Assembly: GCA_003233615.1 (NCBI GenBank)
Contig: QIMB01000020.1
Span: 1-5,208 of the forward strand
Reading direction: 5' to 3'
Source: Nitrospirota bacterium
GTDB lineage: Bacteria > Nitrospirota > Nitrospiria > Nitrospirales > UBA8639
DNA length: 5,208 nt
The notes beneath the pieces were generated by a model. It saw only the letters and a program-made list of their open reading frames with translations, ran no database searches and was not told the origin of the DNA. How positions within the stretch are numbered: position 1 is the stretch's first letter; each line of letters begins with the position of its first letter. Below, in pieces: positions 4,996 to 5,208 of this stretch. Position numbers and translations under genes: made by a program.

Positions 4996-5208
4996 AGGTT
5001 CATTGGACCGAAACAGCAGAACGACATTTGGCGGCTATATATGCATTCATAGCACAGAATTCTGTCCCATATGCGCTTCGCACAGTTGATCACATCACAA
5101 GAAAATCACAACAGATAGGGGAGTTTCCCATGTCTGGGCGTCGAGTCCAAGAATACGACATGGATCAGATCAGAGAAGTCTTTGTTGGGTCTTATAGAAT
5201 CATCTATC
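4992..5208 (+). CDS. ParE/RelE-family toxin (3' end outside the window)
   Basis: ATG at 4992 overlaps the antitoxin stop by 4 nt and the frame stays open to the window edge, giving 72 codons of an expected 95-100. The visible part follows the ParE branch of the RelE/ParE fold: MKVHWTETAERHLAAIYAFIAQ (strand 1 and helix 1), a second helix with RTVDHITRKSQQI, the turn EFPMSGRRVQEY, and the conserved strand IREVFVGSYRIIY, with R61 and the Y68-R69 pair at typical positions. ParE proteins poison DNA gyrase, whereas RelE proteins cleave mRNA on the ribosome. The FPMSGR and REV-G-YRIIY signatures favour the ParE side, but the final strand that would help is not in the window. The gene depends on the upstream antitoxin for control. 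Confidence 0.88.
   Translation, partial: MKVHWTETAERHLAAIYAFIAQNSVPYALRTVDHITRKSQQIGEFPMSGRRVQEYDMDQIREVFVGSYRIIY

Overview
The window reads as chromosomal DNA of moderate GC content from a Gram-negative-like environmental bacterium. It holds one core replication-restart gene (priA, minus strand) flanked by small accessory genes and mobile-element debris. I cannot fix the taxon from sequence alone. A Nitrospirota-like or similar environmental lineage is possible, but that is a weak impression and not a result.

Layout. (a) 1-734, plus strand: the 3' part of a gene for a right-handed parallel beta-helix protein; its beginning lies outside the window. (b) 811-1001: a miniature inverted-repeat element (copy A, about 180-190 bp) with about 42-bp imperfect terminal inverted repeats, inserted immediately upstream of the next gene. 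(c) 1015-1455, plus strand: a 146-residue membrane protein with about four membrane segments and a lysine-rich tail. (d) 1464-3776, minus strand: priA, convergent with (c) and only 8 bp from it. (e) 3840-4299: a compact element carrying a decayed four-helix-bundle (23S rRNA intervening-sequence family) gene. Its terminal inverted repeats (14 bp perfect, about 35 bp imperfect) are bounded by a perfect 8-bp direct repeat, as a transposition event would leave. (f) 4401-4549: a second, one-ended copy (B) of the element at (b), about 85% identical by hand alignment. (g) 4562-4657: a C-terminal remnant of an integron-integrase-like tyrosine recombinase. (h) 4807 to the window end, plus strand: a type II toxin-antitoxin pair with a small antitoxin overlapping a ParE/RelE-fold toxin by 4 nt; the toxin is cut by the window end.

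Most notable. First, PriA keeps its DNA-binding, zinc-binding and C-terminal parts, but helicase motifs I, II, III, V and VI are all degenerate in an intact 770-codon frame. This predicts an ATPase/helicase-inactive restart protein that acts as a structural loader, with a precedent in the actinobacterial PriA proteins. Second, the four-helix-bundle gene sits inside a unit with inverted termini and an apparent target-site duplication, so this often-overlooked gene family may travel as a small mobile element. Third, two copies of an inverted-repeat miniature element lie within 3.6 kb, one of them next to an integrase tail. This raises the question of what recombinase moves them.

The genes do not form a single pathway. 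The region from 3840 to the end is best read as an accessory insertion hot spot beside the priA promoter.
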